Notes under the pieces: model-generated
Database searches by the model: none
What the model was told of the DNA's origin: nothing
The model's input: the letters and a program-made list of their open reading frames with translations, nothing else
Shown here: positions 37,456-45,815 of the stretch, piece by piece
Numbering within the stretch: position 1 is the first letter of the stretch
Layout: each line of letters opens with the position of its first letter
Position numbers and translations under genes: made by a program
Origin: Pseudomonas sp. MWU13-2100
GTDB taxonomy: Bacteria; Pseudomonadota; Gammaproteobacteria; Pseudomonadales; Pseudomonadaceae
Direction of reading: 5' to 3'
DNA: 64,000 bases
Assembly: GCF_023242365.1 (NCBI RefSeq)
Contig: NZ_JALLIX010000022.1
Span: forward strand, 42,020 to 106,019

Positions 37456-38037
37456 TTAGTGCGCGTGACACCGGATGAAGCTGCGGAACAGTTCCAGGCC
37501 GTTTTCAGTCAGGATGCTTTCAGGGTGAAACTGCACCCCCTCAACCGGCAGGTGTCGATGCCGTACGCCCATCACATAGCCGTCATCGGTGGATCTCGAG
37601 GTAACCACCAGGCAGTCAGGTAACTGCTGGTCGCTGATCATCAAAGAGTGATAGCGGGTGGCCTGTATAGCGCGTGCTTGCGTATGGTCATAGACACCCT
37701 TGCCATCGTTCTCGATCTTGCTCACCTTGCCGTGCATCACGTGCGGGGCCCGGCAAACCTGGGCTCCGAAGGCCAAGCCGATGGCCTGATGACCCAGGCA
37801 AACGCCCAGCAGCGGCAAATGCCCCTGAAAGTGCCGGATCACTTCGATATAGCCAACGTCGGCCGGGTGTCCTGGGCCGGGACCCAATACGCAGAAATCC
37901 GGCGAGAAAGCTTCGATGCGCTGGATGAGGTCGGGCACGTCGTGACGTTCGACGCGGGTTTCCAACCCCAGTTGTTCCAGGTATTGGCTGATGATGAAGA
38001 CGAAGCTGTCATAAGCGTCGATCAGGAAGACTTTCAC
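37456..38037 (-). CDS. anthranilate synthase component II (glutamine amidotransferase)
   Basis: Class I glutamine amidotransferase of 193 residues supplying ammonia to component I. The nucleophile Cys is in LLGVCLGHQAIG and the His/Glu pair in GVQFHPES. GTG start at 38037 overlaps the component I stop by 4 bases. Together the pair is a second, pathway-specific anthranilate synthase embedded in a quorum-sensing cluster, separate from trp biosynthesis genes. It could also be an ADC synthase pair, but the large-subunit features favour anthranilate. Confidence 0.9.
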   Translation of the reverse strand: MKVFLIDAYDSFVFIISQYLEQLGLETRVERHDVPDLIQRIEAFSPDFCVLGPGPGHPADVGYIEVIRHFQGHLPLLGVCLGHQAIGLAFGAQVCRAPHVMHGKVSKIENDGKGVYDHTQARAIQATRYHSLMISDQQLPDCLVVTSRSTDDGYVMGVRHRHLPVEGVQFHPESILTENGLELFRSFIRCHAH

Positions 38038-39503
38038 AGTGCGATCTCCTTGCCGGTCACCGCCCGGTATACAGAACCCATCTTGTACAACGTTTCTTTC
38101 CACTCCATCTCGGGAACCGAATCGGCGACCACCCCAGCGGATGCGCGCAAGTGGTAGGTGCCCTCGTCGAAGACCGTCGAGCGAATGCACAAGGCGGTAT
38201 TGACGCTGCCATCGAAACCCACCAGGCCCAGGGCGCCCGCGTAGATGCCCCGGCGGTCGCTCTCCATCCCCTCGATCAACTCCATTGCCCTGACCTTGGG
38301 GGCGCCGGACATGGTCCCGGCGGGGAACGAAGCCTTGATCACGTCGTAGGCATCCAGACCCGGGCGCAGCAGGCCGCGAACGTTCGACACCATGTGATAG
38401 AGGTGCGAGTACTCCTCCACCAGCATGAACTCGTCGACTTCCAGCGAGCCGGCCTGGCAGACGCGACCGATATCATTGCGACACAGATCGATGAGCATCA
38501 GGTGCTCGGCACGTTCCTTCTCTGAACGGGTCAGCTCCAGGACCAACTGAGTCGGATCGACGCCCGGCTTCTTGCCGACGGTGCCGGCGATCGGGCGCAT
38601 CTCTATCAAGTCGTCCTTGATCCTGACGAACAGCTCAGGACTGGCGCCGATCAGGTCGATACCACCCACATGGGCTAGGTACATGTAAGGAGATGGGTTG
38701 CGAAGGCGCAGGTTCTGGTACACATCGAATGGCGAAACCTGCGAGCGAATCCGAATCTCATGGCCGAGCTGGATCTGGTAGACGTCGCCGGCGCGGATGT
38801 GCTCCATCGCCACTTCGACACGTTCGAAGAATTGCTCCGGGGTGACCGTGCGGGTTTCCTCGAATGTCTCTGGATACGGTGGCAGGTCCACCGCCTCGCA
38901 CGCCACGGGTGTGGTCAGGAAGGGGTAATCCTCCATTGTGCGGGGCACCCATAGCGGGTGGTTGTTGATCAGGGTTTCGACAATGCCATTGCTGTGGAAA
39001 TACACCAGTGTCTGATAGACCGACAGGGCAATGAGCGGGTAGTCGTAGGTCTGTTCGGCCAGATCGGGAAGCCGCTCGATCAGGCGTACGCAGTCGTAGG
39101 AGAAATAGCCGAAGAACGCCAGGCTGGAAGGGGCATTGGGTGCGGGCTGGAACATAGCCTGGATAGCCCGGAGCAGGTTCCATGCGGCCTCGCTGTCCGG
39201 CAGATGGATCTTGTGCGCGTGGTCAATCTGCACGCCGCTTTGGCGCAGGCTGGCGGACAAATGTTCACAAAGCGCAGGACAACCGCGCAGTTGTGCCTGG
39301 CCCTCATCGATACACACTTCGAAAAGGGGCTCGAGCCCAATGATTGTCGCCCTGCGATCACGGCTCGGACCGGAAAGTGATTCAAGAATGAAGACAGACT
39401 CGCGACCCAGTTGTGCCAGTGCATTCGCATATATACCAAGTGCATCTGTAGATCGACGCTCTTCACGGCGAAGAGCAGTCACGCCAATTAAATGTTTATT
39501 CAT
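38034..39503 (-). CDS. anthranilate synthase component I
   Basis: Chorismate-utilising enzyme of 489 residues. The C-terminal catalytic domain shows YQIQLGHEI, the MRPIAGT motif, HLMLIDLCRNDIGRV, and FPAGTMSGAPKVRAMELIEGME with the substrate and Mg sites. The N-terminal domain is divergent from housekeeping TrpE; the LLESS-type Trp feedback element is replaced by FILESLSG, so some Trp sensing may remain. The ATG at 39503 or the one at 39515 could start it. Divergent from the biosynthetic operon at 40161, separated by 657 bases holding a promoter and a leader ORF. Confidence 0.9.
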   Translation of the reverse strand: MNKHLIGVTALRREERRSTDALGIYANALAQLGRESVFILESLSGPSRDRRATIIGLEPLFEVCIDEGQAQLRGCPALCEHLSASLRQSGVQIDHAHKIHLPDSEAAWNLLRAIQAMFQPAPNAPSSLAFFGYFSYDCVRLIERLPDLAEQTYDYPLIALSVYQTLVYFHSNGIVETLINNHPLWVPRTMEDYPFLTTPVACEAVDLPPYPETFEETRTVTPEQFFERVEVAMEHIRAGDVYQIQLGHEIRIRSQVSPFDVYQNLRLRNPSPYMYLAHVGGIDLIGASPELFVRIKDDLIEMRPIAGTVGKKPGVDPTQLVLELTRSEKERAEHLMLIDLCRNDIGRVCQAGSLEVDEFMLVEEYSHLYHMVSNVRGLLRPGLDAYDVIKASFPAGTMSGAPKVRAMELIEGMESDRRGIYAGALGLVGFDGSVNTALCIRSTVFDEGTYHLRASAGVVADSVPEMEWKETLYKMGSVYRAVTGKEIAL

Positions 39504-39772
39504 GGTTAATACCATTTTTAATGGTGTAACGATTCAGGCGCTCCGTTAAGAGAGCGCCACGGGAATATAAAGTGCACGAACACTTTAAATAGGTGCTGAC
39601 GGATATCCTGAATGTTCGGGGCGGATGCTTTTCATGTCGCGCGCAATACTGGACTTGCAACGGATTGCAGCCAGGCAATGTGCAGGACACATGGCGCAAG
39701 CGCCTTCGATTTCATGTTTGAATGATCAGGACGTTGCTGGCAAGCAGCAGGCAGGCTCCGGTCTACGCTGAA

Positions 39773-39874
39773 TTAGCGACGCCAGATATTGCTTTTGAAG
39801 ATGGCCAGAATGGCCCGGGAACAGCTGTCGGAATAGCTGTGGGAGGAACGGATAGCAGAAAGGTGATAGCACAT
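39773..39874 (-). CDS. candidate leader peptide upstream of anthranilate synthase
   Basis: 33-codon frame MCYHLSAIRSS... ending FKSNIWRR*, starting about 54 bases downstream of a good promoter -10. A single Trp codon sits three codons before the stop. No clear terminator hairpin with T tract follows; a 7-bp GGCGCTC/GAGCGCC hairpin lies at 39537-39558, just before the gene start. So Trp-linked control is only a possibility. The rest of 39504-40160 has no other gene that I can support. Confidence 0.35.
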   Translation of the reverse strand: MCYHLSAIRSSHSYSDSCSRAILAIFKSNIWRR

Positions 39875-39927
39875 TTTAGACATCCCAGTCTTGGCTAGGC
39901 ACTGCGGGAAAAGTCGGCAGTGCGGTG

Positions 39928-39956
39928 AAATTACCAGTGCGCCCCAAGGCTGTCAA
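39928..39956 (-). promoter_or_regulatory. sigma-70-type promoter for the anthranilate synthase operon
   Basis: On the minus strand TTGACA, 17 bases, TAATTT. It would produce a leader of roughly 420 bases before component I. No lux-box palindrome could be recognised near it. Confidence 0.55.
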
Positions 39957-40160
39957 CTGTTGGACTGGTATTGATTTTTCATTCTTTTCTTAGTGTTGAT
40001 GGCCAGCAGATCTATTTCTGCGCCTATGTGGCCGCGCGTGCTCTTAACAAAAAACTCATGCGCGCACAACTGCGGAATAGTGCGGCTGGGTATTTGTAAC
40101 TTCTGTCACTAACGTAGCGGCCGTTGAGTTCCAGTAACCCATCAAGCCCGAGCGGATGAA

Positions 40161-41513
40161 ATGAAAGAGCATTTAGACACATTCAAGAAGCGGTACGATC
40201 CGATTCATCATGCCTATTGGACCGATGTCCTCAGCGACACCGCACTGGCTGCATGGCACCAGGAACAATTGCGTGAAGTGATCGGTCACGTGAAGCGTTC
40301 TTCGCCGTTCTATGCCAGGCACCTCGCCCAGGTCGACGAGCGTTCGCTGACCTTGGATGACCTCGTCACCTTGCCCTTCACGACCAAGGATGACTTGCGC
40401 GAGGCGGGGTTCGATATTTTGTCCGGCCCGCTGGAAGACAGCATCTTCTATTACGAGACCACGGGCACCACCGGGCCTGCTACGCCATGCCCTCGGGACC
40501 GCAAGGAAAGCTACGCGAGTAATCGCCAACTGGCCATGGCCTACCAGGCGGTGATCGAAAAGCACTTTGCGGGTGAAAAGACTGTGGTCGGCATCATGGG
40601 GCCCACCGAGGTCCATTCCTTCGGTGACACCCTGGGCGATGTCTGCACCCAGCTCGACGTGTGCAATGCCAAGATCTGGCCGCACTCACCGGTGATCGGC
40701 TGGCCCAAGGCGATGCAACTGCTCAAGGACCTGCGCATCGGGGTGCTCGCCTCTGCGCCGGGGCTTTTGCTGGCCATGGCGAAGCAAGCCGAGCGCCAAG
40801 GCTTCAACCCGCGCGAGGACTTCGCCCTGCGCGCCTTCATGATGAGTGGCGAGCTGTGTACCCCTGCGTTGAAGAACAACCTTTACAGTCTGTGGGGGGC
40901 GCAAGCCTACAACAGCCTGTATGGCTCCCAGGAAGCGATGATCATCGCGGCTTGCAACGCCAATGACCAACTGGTGCCTCATCGCCTGAACTACATTATC
41001 GAAGTGCTTGATCCCAAAACCGGCGAAAGCCTGGGTGGCACCGGCGATGGCGAGTTGTGCGTGACCATGCTGATCCCTGGCAGCAAACCGTTGATCCGTT
41101 ACCGCACAGGCGACCTGGTCTCGATCCAGTCGCGTCCAGGCTATCCCCAATCGATGCGGCAGACCGTCAAGGTTGTCGGCCGAGTGAAGGATGCCGTGCA
41201 TTTGAACGATCGCGCCTTTTCGGCCGCGCAGATCGAGCAGGCGCTGCTTGAAGGCGTGGAACAGTGCCTTGGCTATCAGATCGTCCTCAGCCGCGCCAAT
41301 GATCGCGATACCGTTATCGCCAAGTTGGAGATGTCGCGCTTCTTCGATGGTGATTGCGCACGACTGGTGCTGCTGATCAAGGAGCGCCTGCGCGAACGAC
41401 TGGGCGTCGAAGCCACGGTCATGGTGGTTGGCGATCTTGCCGAACACGTGAACCTTGGCAGCTGGTTCAGCTGGAAAGAAGCCCGCATCGTCGATCAACG
41501 CCAAGGCCAGTGA
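40161..41513 (+). CDS. PaaK-like adenylate-forming enzyme (phenylacetate-CoA ligase family)
   Basis: Enzyme of 450 residues. The ATP-binding P-loop is TTGTTGPATPCPR near residues 99-111, followed by the YGSQEAM and IRYRTGDLVS motifs, and a C-terminal VGRVKDAVHLNDRAFSAAQIE segment. The family activates aryl acids to acyl-AMP/acyl-CoA. Beside an anthranilate synthase pair, anthranilate or a derivative is the likely substrate, by inference. It is the first gene of a tight seven-gene operon: gaps are 8, 1, 3 and 5 bases through the next four genes. Confidence 0.85.
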   Translation: MKEHLDTFKKRYDPIHHAYWTDVLSDTALAAWHQEQLREVIGHVKRSSPFYARHLAQVDERSLTLDDLVTLPFTTKDDLREAGFDILSGPLEDSIFYYETTGTTGPATPCPRDRKESYASNRQLAMAYQAVIEKHFAGEKTVVGIMGPTEVHSFGDTLGDVCTQLDVCNAKIWPHSPVIGWPKAMQLLKDLRIGVLASAPGLLLAMAKQAERQGFNPREDFALRAFMMSGELCTPALKNNLYSLWGAQAYNSLYGSQEAMIIAACNANDQLVPHRLNYIIEVLDPKTGESLGGTGDGELCVTMLIPGSKPLIRYRTGDLVSIQSRPGYPQSMRQTVKVVGRVKDAVHLNDRAFSAAQIEQALLEGVEQCLGYQIVLSRANDRDTVIAKLEMSRFFDGDCARLVLLIKERLRERLGVEATVMVVGDLAEHVNLGSWFSWKEARIVDQRQGQ

Positions 41514-41521
41514 GGTCACCG

Positions 41522-42067
41522 ATGAGCTTGTCTGTTCGCGTGATCGACAGCGCCAGTGATCTGTTCGAGTCCGTCAGGCAACTGAGGAGTCGCTACCTGG
41601 GGACTAACCCGGCGAAGGAGGATGACTTCGATCGAAGGGAGCAACTGCGCGACGCCATGTCCTATCACCTGATCTACCTGGACAACGACGAAGTGGTCGG
41701 GACGTTGCGCGTCACGCCGCTGGGCCATGGCCTGAGCTTCGTCGAGCGGGCTGTCAATGTGCACGCCTATTTCCAACAGTCGACGGATGCCTTCGATGCC
41801 AATCGCCTAGTGCTGGACGAGCGCTACCGCGGAGGACGGCACCTGCGCACTTTTCTCCTGCAGGCGGCCATCTGGCTGAAAGCCAACACTCACCTGCGAT
41901 TTATCTCGGCACTGTGTCGCGGCCGACTGGCTGCGCTGTATGTCGGCCTGGGAGGGCGTGTGCTGGAGGATGACGTGACCTGGACCGGGGAACAGGTGGA
42001 GCGGCGCTACAGCCTCGTGTACCTGGAACTCGAAAGTGTTTACCACAATGTTAAAGGAGCCAATTGA
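41522..42067 (+). CDS. GNAT protein of the acyl-homoserine-lactone/N-acyl amino acid synthase type
   Basis: Protein of 181 residues with the LuxI-like GNAT pattern: RSRYLGTNPAKEDDFDRREQ (counterpart of the LuxI F-D-x-D block), EVVGTLRVTPLG (the conserved Arg strand) and VLDERYRGGRHLRTFLLQAAIWLKAN (acceptor pocket and cofactor loop). It is not a canonical LuxI because the ELSR motif is missing. FeeM-like N-acyl amino acid synthases are the closest type I can name. In the operon it could join an activated aryl or acyl group to an amine. Confidence 0.7.
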   Translation: MSLSVRVIDSASDLFESVRQLRSRYLGTNPAKEDDFDRREQLRDAMSYHLIYLDNDEVVGTLRVTPLGHGLSFVERAVNVHAYFQQSTDAFDANRLVLDERYRGGRHLRTFLLQAAIWLKANTHLRFISALCRGRLAALYVGLGGRVLEDDVTWTGEQVERRYSLVYLELESVYHNVKGAN

Positions 42068-42068
42068 A

Positions 42069-42752
42069 ATGCAAACATTCTTCAAGGAACTCGACGCTAT
42101 CGTCGAAGCGGGCTGGGCCCAGATCAAGCAGGGTGCCTACTGGAAATTCAGCCTGGACAATCCCACACCCCCAGCCCTCTACCAGCAGCTCATGTTGCAG
42201 GTGTACCACTACACTCGCTACAACTCGGTAAACCAGGCCGCCTGCGCCTACAGTGTCGACCCGGAAGAAACGATGCTGCTGCGCTTCGTTTATAAGCACG
42301 CTCTGGAAGAGCTGGGTCACGAGCGCATGGTGCTGCGCGACCTCGAGTCGGTCGGGCTGCTGCCGCAGGACATGCCGGCCCCCCTGGCGCCAACCCAGTC
42401 GCTGATCGCCTTCCTCAATGATGTGGCTATCCGCAAGGGGCCGATCGCACGGCTGGGCTACAGCTATTGGGCCGAAGACGTCTACGAGCACATCCAGCCT
42501 ATCCTGGGCAGATTCCGCACTGACCTGGGTTTGAAGGACGAGCAGATGACGTTCTTCGTCGCCCACTCGACCATTGATGAGAAGCACGCCGAAGAAGTGC
42601 GCACGGCCATGCAACGTGCTGTGAAGACCGCGGAAGATCGTCGCCAGATCAAGGAAGTGGCACGCGTCACGTTGTGGCTGACCGGGCAGTTGATGGAGGA
42701 AGCGCTGCGCGCCTATCTGGCCGGCGAAGAAGGGCTGCGGGAGGCGTCCTGA
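42069..42752 (+). CDS. heme-oxygenase-like diiron oxidase/oxygenase (HDO, CADD/TenA-like)
   Basis: All-helical protein of 227 residues. Candidate metal ligands are E80/E81 and H84 in LEELGHE, E136 or E140 in WAEDVYEH, and H166, D170 and H173 in HSTIDEKH. The HxxxDxxH spacing equals that of known heme-oxygenase-like diiron enzymes such as CADD and SznF. Those enzymes perform N-oxygenation, C-C cleavage or desaturation. With an anthranilate synthase nearby, oxidation of an aryl amine is a sensible guess. The start at 42069 has AAAGGAG 10 bases upstream. Confidence 0.8.
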   Translation: MQTFFKELDAIVEAGWAQIKQGAYWKFSLDNPTPPALYQQLMLQVYHYTRYNSVNQAACAYSVDPEETMLLRFVYKHALEELGHERMVLRDLESVGLLPQDMPAPLAPTQSLIAFLNDVAIRKGPIARLGYSYWAEDVYEHIQPILGRFRTDLGLKDEQMTFFVAHSTIDEKHAEEVRTAMQRAVKTAEDRRQIKEVARVTLWLTGQLMEEALRAYLAGEEGLREAS

Positions 42753-42755
42753 ATC

Positions 42756-43367
42756 ATGAACCTGACCATCATTGTCGGTTCTAGCCGACCTTGTGGTGTC
42801 AGTGCACGGGTGGTGGCGCTGGTGCGCCGCCACTTGGGCGAGGAGGTCGAGGTCGATGCCATCTGGCTCAAGGACTACCGGATCGACTATTGCGATGCCG
42901 ACAACGCCTGTTCAGACCAGGACTGCGCGTTGCAGGACGACATCGGACAGTTGGTGGCGCGGCTGGATCGCGCCGATGCGGTGCTCTATCTCCCCGTCAT
43001 GCACGCCTACGGCACCAACAGTCGCTTCCAGGCGTTTCTGGAGCGGGTCGGCTATGGCTTCCTGCGTCCACGCCAACGCCCGCTACGCGACAAGCTCGCG
43101 GCGATTGCGGTCGTCGGTCGGCGCTATGGGCACACGGCTGTTTTCTCCCAGGTCGCGCTGAACGTACTGCTCAACAAGATGATTCTGGTCGGCTCGGGAT
43201 TCCCGCCGTGCTTCCAGACACAGCTGGCCCACGATCCTGAAGCGGAGCAGGCCTTGTGCGAGACGCTGGACCGGCTTTGTGAACACTACCGTCGACTTAA
43301 TCCAACCGGGGTTGCCACAAGCAAACCGAAAAGAATCCTGCGGCCCATTCAATTTCAGAAGGGATAA
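42756..43367 (+). CDS. NAD(P)H-dependent FMN reductase (flavodoxin fold)
   Basis: Flavin reductase of 203 residues: IIVGSSRPCGVSARV phosphate-binding loop, then YLPVMHAYGTNSRFQAFLERV, which replaces the usual P-x-Y-x-x-x flavin contact. A DNACSDQDCALQDDI segment contains two Cys near residues 50-54. It begins 3 bases after the HDO gene and could supply reducing power to that oxygenase. Direct action on a nitro/nitroso intermediate is an alternative. Confidence 0.8.
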   Translation: MNLTIIVGSSRPCGVSARVVALVRRHLGEEVEVDAIWLKDYRIDYCDADNACSDQDCALQDDIGQLVARLDRADAVLYLPVMHAYGTNSRFQAFLERVGYGFLRPRQRPLRDKLAAIAVVGRRYGHTAVFSQVALNVLLNKMILVGSGFPPCFQTQLAHDPEAEQALCETLDRLCEHYRRLNPTGVATSKPKRILRPIQFQKG

Positions 43368-43372
43368 CTGTC

Positions 43373-44282
43373 ATGCCATTGAAAGATTCATTGCTAGCGC
43401 TGCTGGTCGCATTGCTCTGGGGCGCCCAGGTTACCGCCGTGAAGATGGGGGGGGGCCGAGCTCCCGCCGATCCTCATGGTCGCCATGCGCTACGCGATCA
43501 TGGCGCTGTTTCTCCTGCCATTGCTCAAGCGGGTCAAGCGCGAGCAGTTCGGGTCCGTGGCCGTGATTGCCACAATCACCGGTACTTTGCATTTTGGTTT
43601 GCTATATTGTGGTATCGCCCGGGTAGACGCCTCTACCTCGGCAATCATCTATCAGTTGACGGCACCCTTTACCCTGATTCTGGCGTTCGCATTATTGGGT
43701 GAGGTCCTGAGAATGCGCGTACTGGCGGGTATTCTGTTGGCGTTCGCCGGTGTTCTGGTGCTGCTGGCCAAACCATCGGCGAGCGGTACGTTCGTCGGCA
43801 TGCTGCTGGTAGCGCTGGCGGCCTTGGCATTCGCTGTCGGATCGGTGTTGACCAAGCGTCTCGGGCCGCTGGATCCGCTGGTCTTGAGTGCCTGGACCGC
43901 TGTTATCGCCGCGCCGCAACTGTTGTTGTGGTCCTTCCTCCAGGAAGGCGAGCAATGGGCAAGTGTCCACACGGCCAGCGCCCAGGCATGGTGGGCAGTC
44001 CTCTACACAGCGCTCAGTGGCGGTCTCCTGGGATTCGGCCTGTGGTTCTGGTTGCTTGGCCGCAACTCGATGCTGCAACTGAGCCCGTACCTGCTTCTGG
44101 TGCCAATGTTTGCGATCGCCGTCAGCCAGATTATGCTCGCCGAAGGCATCAGCCAGCGCCTGCTGATCGGGGCAGTGTTGACGCTGTCCGGTGTGGCGCT
44201 CTGCCAACTGCGCCTACCCGCAAAACTCTTTCTCAAGGCCGGCGGCAGCAAAGGGCAAGGAGTGGCGGATGAACAGCGTTGA
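43373..44282 (+). pseudogene. EamA/DMT-family exporter, frameshifted at a G9 tract
   Basis: Drug/metabolite transporter of about 302 residues with ten predicted helices, read in two frames. The N-terminal LLALLVALLWGAQVTAVKMG is in the first frame; the remainder ELPPILMVAMRYAIMALFLLP onward is in another. The shift lies in nine consecutive G at 43447-43455; eight G restore the intact EamA sequence. It could be a real mutation, a phase-variable tract, or an assembly error. The protein would export the cluster's product. Its stop overlaps the hydrolase start. Confidence 0.75.
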
Positions 44283-45177
44283 TCGACTGTTGCTCAGCAC
44301 CTTGCGCCTGGTCCACCGTTGGCGGTTCGGTTTGAAACTGCGCTGGCACGCCAGTGCGCAAGGGCGCTTGGCCTATCTGGAAAACACTGCACGTCAGAAA
44401 GGGCCGACACTGGTCATCCTTCATGGTTTGGGCGCCAGCAAGGACCAGTGGGGACCTGCGATCCTGGGCATGGCGCGCCATCACCATTGCGTTTTTGTCG
44501 ACTTACCGGGGCATGGCCAATCCTTGTACGAGTCGCGTGCAGGCTTCGGACCGCTGGCATTGCTGGCAGAGCTGGAGGGCTTGTTGGAAACGGTAGCCAA
44601 GGGCCCCTTCGTTCTGGTCGGCAGTTCTTTGGGCGGTTGTGTGGCCGGATTGTATGCCGCGAAATACCCCCAGCGTGTCAGTCACTTGGTCTTGCTGGCA
44701 CCTGCCGGTCTTGGCCCGGCGGTACTAGGGCCAGCATTGCAAGCCAGCCTGCAAGGGCAAGGGACAGTCTTCGGCTATCGTACGGTCGAGGAGATGAAGC
44801 GCTTCTGGTGCCTGGTGTTCAAGGAGCCACCCCAGGTGCGAGGACGCCTGGCGCAGGCCATGGCAGCTAGTGGCAGATTGAGGTTTGCTGCTGTGCAGCG
44901 GGTGATCGAGGATTTTCGCCGCGAAGGCCTGGACGTGCTTCTCGAACGGCTTCCGCAGATCGCTTCGAGGACACTGGTGATCTGGGGACGGCATGACCAG
45001 GTGTTCCTGCCTGAGGCCCTGGAGAACCTGCTCCAGCAACTGCCCGACGCCTGTGGCCAGGTCATCGAGGATTCCGGGCACGTGCCCTATCTTGAACGGG
45101 GGACCGAGGTCGCCGCAGCCATCACAGGGTTCATATCAACGTCCTGTGCCGGGGAGGCTGGATCATGCTCGAAGTGA
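44269..45177 (+). CDS. alpha/beta hydrolase
   Basis: Hydrolase of 302 residues. The nucleophile elbow is GSSLGG with Ser about residue 120, the acid Asp in VIWGRHDQVFLP and the catalytic His in EDSGHVPYLER. The oxyanion region is LHGLGASKDQW. Start at 44269 has AAGGAG upstream and overlaps the exporter. Could release product from a thioester or lactone, or inactivate a self-signal. Overlaps the LuxI-like gene by 13 bases. Confidence 0.88.
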   Translation: MNSVDRLLLSTLRLVHRWRFGLKLRWHASAQGRLAYLENTARQKGPTLVILHGLGASKDQWGPAILGMARHHHCVFVDLPGHGQSLYESRAGFGPLALLAELEGLLETVAKGPFVLVGSSLGGCVAGLYAAKYPQRVSHLVLLAPAGLGPAVLGPALQASLQGQGTVFGYRTVEEMKRFWCLVFKEPPQVRGRLAQAMAASGRLRFAAVQRVIEDFRREGLDVLLERLPQIASRTLVIWGRHDQVFLPEALENLLQQLPDACGQVIEDSGHVPYLERGTEVAAAITGFISTSCAGEAGSCSK

Positions 45178-45770
45178 TTACCAGCACCCGCAGTGATATG
45201 TCCCCAGCCCTGTTCAAGGCACTGGCTCGCTATCGGTATGAAGTGTTTGTCAAGGGCCTCGGCTGGGCGTTGCCCTGCGCCGAGGGCTTAGAGGTGGATG
45301 CCTTCGATCGACCGGATACGGTGTATGTCCTGGCCCGCGACAGCAGGCAGGAAATCGTCGGATGTGCTCGCTTGATTCCTACCGATCGTCTCTTTTTGTT
45401 GGGGGAAGTGTTCCCCCAGTTGATGGGCGACACTCCGTTGCCGTCCTCAAGTACCGTCTGGGAGCTATCCCGGTTCGCCAGCCGGCGTCTCTTGTCGCGA
45501 CGCGCACAGGTCATTCGGGCCTGGCACGAAACAACATGGCTGATGAGCAAGGTCATTGGCATCGCTCAGACACTTTGGCAAAGGGGTAAGTTAGAAGGGT
45601 GCTTAGCTTCGGATATCCGAGGCGCTCAAGGGGTGGACTGTTCCACGGAGCGGTTCTCCTCACTCCGTGGGTTTTGGATAGTATCAACCCTCCGGATGGT
45701 AGAGCGCATAAGATGGGGCTTGGTGTCGCTTGTGACCATCCGTCAGGTTACAGCCTGGACGGCGTCTTGA
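45165..45770 (+). CDS. LuxI-family acyl-homoserine-lactone synthase, C-terminus replaced
   Basis: The first ~145 residues are a convincing LuxI protein: YRYEVFVKGLGWALP (invariant Arg, Phe, Trp), EGLEVDAFDRPDTVYV (E..D..D), GCARLIPT (Arg) and WELSRFASRRL (E-x-x-R). After about base 45595 the remaining 56 codons resemble no LuxI, so the acyl-chain-binding C-terminal part is lost. The breakpoint leads into unrelated DNA and an RTX tail. Probably inactive. Confidence 0.8.
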   Translation: MLEVITSTRSDMSPALFKALARYRYEVFVKGLGWALPCAEGLEVDAFDRPDTVYVLARDSRQEIVGCARLIPTDRLFLLGEVFPQLMGDTPLPSSSTVWELSRFASRRLLSRRAQVIRAWHETTWLMSKVIGIAQTLWQRGKLEGCLASDIRGAQGVDCSTERFSSLRGFWIVSTLRMVERIRWGLVSLVTIRQVTAWTAS

Positions 45771-45815
45771 GAGGGCCTTGCGGTTTCTGAACTAGGCTTA
45801 CCGCACCCTGCCGAT

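Noticed and set aside
36574..39503. Interpretation of this region as a phenazine (phz) locus
   Set aside because: The LuxR is not PhzR-like in key segments, the synthase is a split anthranilate type, and phzA-G genes are absent.
39960..40160. A lux-box-type palindrome expected before the biosynthetic operon
   Set aside because: No 18-20 base dyad like known lux boxes could be found by eye; only an unrelated GCGCGTG/CATGCGCGC repeat with a long loop.
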